DNA from: CAZPUI01 sp964415525
GTDB taxonomy: Bacteria; Acidobacteriota; Holophagae; Holophagales; Holophagaceae
Direction: 5' to 3'
NCBI GenBank assembly: GCA_964415525.1
Contig: CAYQAS010000093.1
Span: 1-17,525 of the forward strand
DNA length: 17,525 nt
The notes under the pieces are model-generated. The model searched no databases. It was given only the letters and a program-made list of their open reading frames with translations, and had not been told where the DNA came from. Positions 15,069 through 17,525 of the stretch are shown here, one piece after another (positions within the stretch are counted from its first letter, which is position 1; every line of letters begins with the position of its first letter). Made by a program: the position numbers and the translations under genes.

Positions 15069-15284
15069 CTAGCTTTCGCGGTCCAGCCGCGGGGCCTTGA
15101 AGGCGAGGTAGAGAGCGACGGCGCTCAGCACGATGGACACCGCCAGCGCGCCATCCAGCAGGCCGCGATGGCCGTCCAGCACGGAGGCCAGCACGGTCTC
15201 GAAGAGGTAGAGCTGGATGAGCGCGATGAGGGCCACGGCGCCGAGGGCGGCGGCGGTGAGCTGGGACTTGGGCCGGTGCTTCAT
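15069..15284 (-). CDS. Small two-helix membrane protein in the nitrate operon, unknown function
   Basis: This 71-residue protein has two hydrophobic helices (about residues 10-30, AALGAVALIALIQLYLFE, and about 44-63, GALAVSIVLSAVALYLAF). A short loop with a His-Arg pair joins them, and the tails are charged. ATG 15284 has GGAGG 8 bases upstream and overlaps the Rieske stop as ATGA; the frame is open upstream only as a shadow of the Rieske gene. No cysteine and no heme-binding motif is seen. Position between the Rieske protein and the transporters suggests a membrane anchor or assembly partner for the reductase; this is inference. I cannot assign it to a named family with certainty. Confidence 0.8.
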   Translation of the reverse strand: MKHRPKSQLTAAALGAVALIALIQLYLFETVLASVLDGHRGLLDGALAVSIVLSAVALYLAFKAPRLDRES

Positions 15285-15793
15285 GGGTGGGCCTCCGCCG
15301 TGGGCTTGGGCAGGTCGCCGGTGATGGTCACGACACCGTCGATGACGGATACCGCCAGGGCGCTGAGAGGCCGTGTGGGCGGGCCCTGGACCGGAAAGCC
15401 GCGTTCGACTTCGAAATAGCCGTGGTGGCACGGGCACTGAAGCCGCGCGCCGTCCCAACGCACCGCGCAGCCCAGGTGGGTGCAGGTCTGGCGGTAGGCC
15501 TTGAGTTCGCCCTTGGGGGTGTGGACGAGGATGCAGCGATCCTGGTCATCCCGGTAGGTGAAGAGGCGGCTCTGGCCCGGGGCGACGTCCTCCAGACGGC
15601 AGACGGCCAGGGTGGTGATGGGCGAGCCTTCGGCCTCCGGCGCCCCGTCCAGCGGGCGTTTGCGGGCGCGCAGGCCCACGATGCCCAGGGTAAAGCCCGT
15701 GGACACAAGGGCGAGAAAGCGGGTGAACTCCCGGCGGGCGAAGCGCCCTTCCTCCTCCAGATCCACGGGGAAGGCGTCTTTCCAGTGCGGCAT
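15281..15793 (-). CDS. Rieske [2Fe-2S] protein with Tat-like N-terminal anchor
   Basis: This 170-residue protein has Rieske box 1, CTHLGC (Cys104, His106, Cys109), and box 2, CPCHHGYF (Cys120, Cys122, His123), followed by GPPTRPLSALAV. Cys104/His106 and Cys120/His123 would bind the cluster, and Cys109/Cys122 can form the usual disulfide of quinol-oxidising Rieske proteins. The N-terminus FARREFTRFLALVSTGFTLG (18-37) has a twin-arginine-like motif before one hydrophobic helix. That is the arrangement of bc1/b6f Rieske subunits, which are Tat-translocated and remain anchored. ATG 15793 has AAGGAGG 6 bases upstream and overlaps the ferredoxin-like stop as ATGA. No cytochrome b partner is in the window. 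Its likely role is electron entry from quinol into the nitrate reductase. Confidence 0.92.
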   Translation of the reverse strand: MPHWKDAFPVDLEEEGRFARREFTRFLALVSTGFTLGIVGLRARKRPLDGAPEAEGSPITTLAVCRLEDVAPGQSRLFTYRDDQDRCILVHTPKGELKAYRQTCTHLGCAVRWDGARLQCPCHHGYFEVERGFPVQGPPTRPLSALAVSVIDGVVTITGDLPKPTAEAHP

Positions 15794-16374
15794 CAGAGGC
15801 CTCCTTCCATGAGCAGCGCGGCGTCCAGGTGCAGGGGCGTCTCGGGATCCGGCACCATCACGGCGTTCTTCGTGCGCACCTCCAGCGTTCCGATGCGGAA
15901 GGTGTGGAGCGGCTGGTTGGCGCGCATCCCGGCGAGCTCTTCCTTCTTCACGAAGAGCAGGGCCTGACTGGGGCAGACCGTGGCGCACATGGGCCGGTGG
16001 CCGAAGGCGGTGCGGTCGTAGCAGAGGTCGCACTTGAGCATCTGCTCCAGGCCGCTGAACACGATGGGCACGCCGAAGGGGCAGCTCAGCTCGCAGTTCT
16101 GGCAGGCGATGCACCGGGGCTTCTGACTGGCGTGCACCACGCCATCCTCGCTGCGTTTGATGGCATCCGCCGGGCAGGACTGGGCGCAGATCGGGTCCTC
16201 GCAGTGCATGCACACCGTGGGGCCGGTCTGGGTGGAGGCGAGTCGGTCCAGTTCGTCCAGGTGGATCATGGGCCGCCCGCGGTGGGTGCCACACTCCCCG
16301 CAGGCGGCGACGCAGGAACGGCAGCCGATGCAGCGCTGGGGGTCGATGTAAAAGCCGTATTCCTCGCTCACCAT
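15793..16374 (-). CDS. Four-cluster [4Fe-4S] electron-transfer subunit (DmsB/NrfC-like)
   Basis: This 193-residue protein has four cysteine sets: 15/18/21/25 (CIGCRSCVAAC), 55/58/63/67 (CMHCEDPICAQSC), 88/91/94/98 (CIACQNCELSC) and 115/118/130/134 (CDLCYDRTAFGHRPMCATVC). These match beta subunits of molybdopterin oxidoreductases, which wire the catalytic subunit to a membrane partner. An extra Cys28 lies close to set 1. No signal peptide or membrane helix is present. ATG 16374 overlaps the catalytic-subunit stop as ATGA and has AGGTG 6 bases upstream; the open frame further upstream is a shadow of the catalytic gene. It probably shuttles electrons between the Rieske protein and the molybdenum subunit. 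Confidence 0.93.
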   Translation of the reverse strand: MVSEEYGFYIDPQRCIGCRSCVAACGECGTHRGRPMIHLDELDRLASTQTGPTVCMHCEDPICAQSCPADAIKRSEDGVVHASQKPRCIACQNCELSCPFGVPIVFSGLEQMLKCDLCYDRTAFGHRPMCATVCPSQALLFVKKEELAGMRANQPLHTFRIGTLEVRTKNAVMVPDPETPLHLDAALLMEGGL

Positions 16375-17525
16375 CACAGCACCTGTTCCGGAAGGTGGGG
16401 CTGGCGGCTGGAGGCTTCCGCCGCCATGCGCTGCAGTTCGAGCAGCTCCGGCGGGAACCGATCGGGGCTCACCCGCTGTAGGCGACACGCGCTGACCTTG
16501 AACTCGGGGATCTTGCTCACGGGATCCAGGTGCCGCCCCGTGAGGACATTCGCGGATAGCTTGCCCGGCCAGTGGTAGGGGATGAAGACCGTGTCCGGGC
16601 GGATGGTGGTGACCACCTTGGCGGGCAGCACCAGGGCCCCGCGGCGGGTGGTGACCTCCAGGGCGTCGCCCTCCTTCACCCCGATGCGCTCCGCGAGGCG
16701 CGGGTGGATCTCCACGTAGGGGTGCGGGCACTGCTCCACGAGGAAGCCGATGCGCCGGGTCTGGGTGCCCGACAGGTAGTGGTAGACCACGCGGCCCGTG
16801 GTGAGCCAGACGGGGTATTCCGCATCCACCACCTCCATGGGCGGTCGGTAAGGCGTGGGATTGAACTTCGCCTTGCCATCCGCGTGGGCGAACTTCCCGC
16901 CCTCGAAGAGCCGCGGCGTGCCGGGATGTTCCTCCGTGGGGCAGGGCCAGAACACGCCCATCTGGCGCTCGATCTTGGCGTAGCTGATGCCCGCATAGTC
17001 CGCGGTGCCGCCCTTGGACGCGATCCGCAGCTCCTCGAAGATCGCCTCGGGACTCGTGAAGTGATTGAAGTACTTCCCACGGCCCAGGCGCTTCGCCAGC
17101 TCTACCAGGATCTCCCAGTCGGTCTTGGCATCGCCAGGAGGATTCACCGCCTTGCGGATGCGGATGACGCGGCCTTCCGCGCTGGTGGAGGTGCCGTCAT
17201 CCTCCTCGTGCAGGGCGCTGGGCAGCACGATGTCCGCATGCTGGGCGCTCTCACTCAGGAAGAAATCCAGGCAGACGAAGAAGTCCAGTTTGGACAGAGC
17301 TGCCCGTGTGAACTCCGTGTCCGGCAGGCTCACCAGCGGGTTGAAGCAGAGCAGGAGCAGGCCCTTGATCTCGCCGGCGTGGATGGCGTTCATGATCTCC
17401 TGGGCACTGATGCCGACGCCCGGCAGCTCCTCGTCCGTGCAGCCCCACACATCGCAGATGTACTTGCGGTGCTCGGGATTCGAGATGTCGCGGTTGCCCG
17501 GCAGCTGGTCGCACTTGTGGCCGTG
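16374..17525 (-). CDS. Nitrate reductase catalytic subunit, NasA/NarB-class molybdopterin oxidoreductase (C-terminal part, runs off right edge)
   Basis: The frame is open to the window edge; 383 residues are present and the start lies outside. It begins HGHKCDQLPGNRDISNPEHR and continues with VWGCTDEELPGVGISAQEIM. IKGLLLLCFNPLVSLPD, FFLSESAQHADIVLPSALHE and EDDGTSTSAEGRVIRIRKAV are typical of the second half of bis-MGD enzymes in the NapA/NasA branch. The C-terminal molydopterin-binding domain follows (PVWLTTGRVVYHYLSGTQTRR, IHPRLAERIGVKEGD, FIPYHWPGKLSANVLT). Adjacent NarK transporters point to nitrate as substrate and cytoplasmic action. Presence of an N-terminal Tat signal, the [4Fe-4S] motif and the Mo ligand cannot be judged. 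A formate dehydrogenase-like enzyme is the main alternative, disfavoured by context. Confidence 0.88.
   Translation of the reverse strand, partial: HGHKCDQLPGNRDISNPEHRKYICDVWGCTDEELPGVGISAQEIMNAIHAGEIKGLLLLCFNPLVSLPDTEFTRAALSKLDFFVCLDFFLSESAQHADIVLPSALHEEDDGTSTSAEGRVIRIRKAVNPPGDAKTDWEILVELAKRLGRGKYFNHFTSPEAIFEELRIASKGGTADYAGISYAKIERQMGVFWPCPTEEHPGTPRLFEGGKFAHADGKAKFNPTPYRPPMEVVDAEYPVWLTTGRVVYHYLSGTQTRRIGFLVEQCPHPYVEIHPRLAERIGVKEGDALEVTTRRGALVLPAKVVTTIRPDTVFIPYHWPGKLSANVLTGRHLDPVSKIPEFKVSACRLQRVSPDRFPPELLELQRMAAEASSRQPHLPEQVL

Noticed and set aside
13215..15419. Plus-strand open frame of 734 codons
   Set aside because: It runs antisense to narK1, narK2 and parts of the small operon genes. 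Its product is low-complexity, rich in His, Glu, Gly and Gln, as expected from reversed transporter codons.
15794..16294. Upstream extension of the Rieske frame
   Set aside because: It is a shadow of the [4Fe-4S] gene; AAGGAGG 6 bases before ATG 15793 decides the start.
16375..16731. Upstream extension of the [4Fe-4S] protein frame
   Set aside because: It overlaps the catalytic subunit gene and has no domain similarity; the ATG at 16374 with ATGA coupling is the natural start.

Overview
The window is GC-rich, densely coded bacterial DNA with strongly GC-biased third codon positions. Hanks-type kinases carrying helical repeats, PAS sensors and a nitrate module with several iron-sulfur subunits would fit Acidobacteriota (Holophaga/Geothrix-like) or a myxobacterium-like lineage. 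No rRNA or other taxonomic marker is present, so this placement is inference. I see no tRNA, rRNA, CRISPR array, transposase or phage gene, and no gene-free stretch longer than about 260 bases.

Left part (1-3108, minus strand): the N-terminal two thirds of the transcription-repair coupling factor Mfd runs off the left edge. Upstream of it, on the same strand, is a double-PAS protein ending in a cysteine-box module. A 212-base divergent spacer with a 17-bp AT-rich dyad separates this pair from a large plus-strand membrane serine/threonine kinase (3321-6251), whose C-terminal half is helical-repeat-like.

Central part (6229-12095): a minus-strand run consists of a DUF2339-like polytopic membrane protein, a DUF3999-like envelope protein and an MFS exporter. 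The MFS gene overlaps the kinase gene tail to tail by 23 bases, and its ribosome-binding site lies in a potential hairpin. Diverging from this run is a small conserved protein of unknown function. After a 257-base spacer that is unusually rich in hairpins comes a SEC-C/YkgJ cysteine-cluster protein.

Right part (12260-17525, minus strand): this is a tightly coupled nitrate operon. In transcription order it encodes a NasA/NarB-class molybdopterin nitrate reductase catalytic subunit (C-terminal part only), a four-cluster [4Fe-4S] protein, a Rieske [2Fe-2S] protein with a Tat-like N-terminal anchor, a 71-residue two-helix membrane protein, and two different nitrate/nitrite transporters (NarK1-like and NarK2-like). 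The first four genes are joined by ATGA stop/start overlaps. The likely logic is that the transporters move nitrate in and nitrite out, while quinol electrons pass through the Rieske and [4Fe-4S] proteins to the molybdenum subunit. A NasA-type enzyme wired to a DmsB-like and a Rieske subunit is not the textbook NarGHI, NapAB or NasAC layout, and it is the best candidate here for a little-described system.
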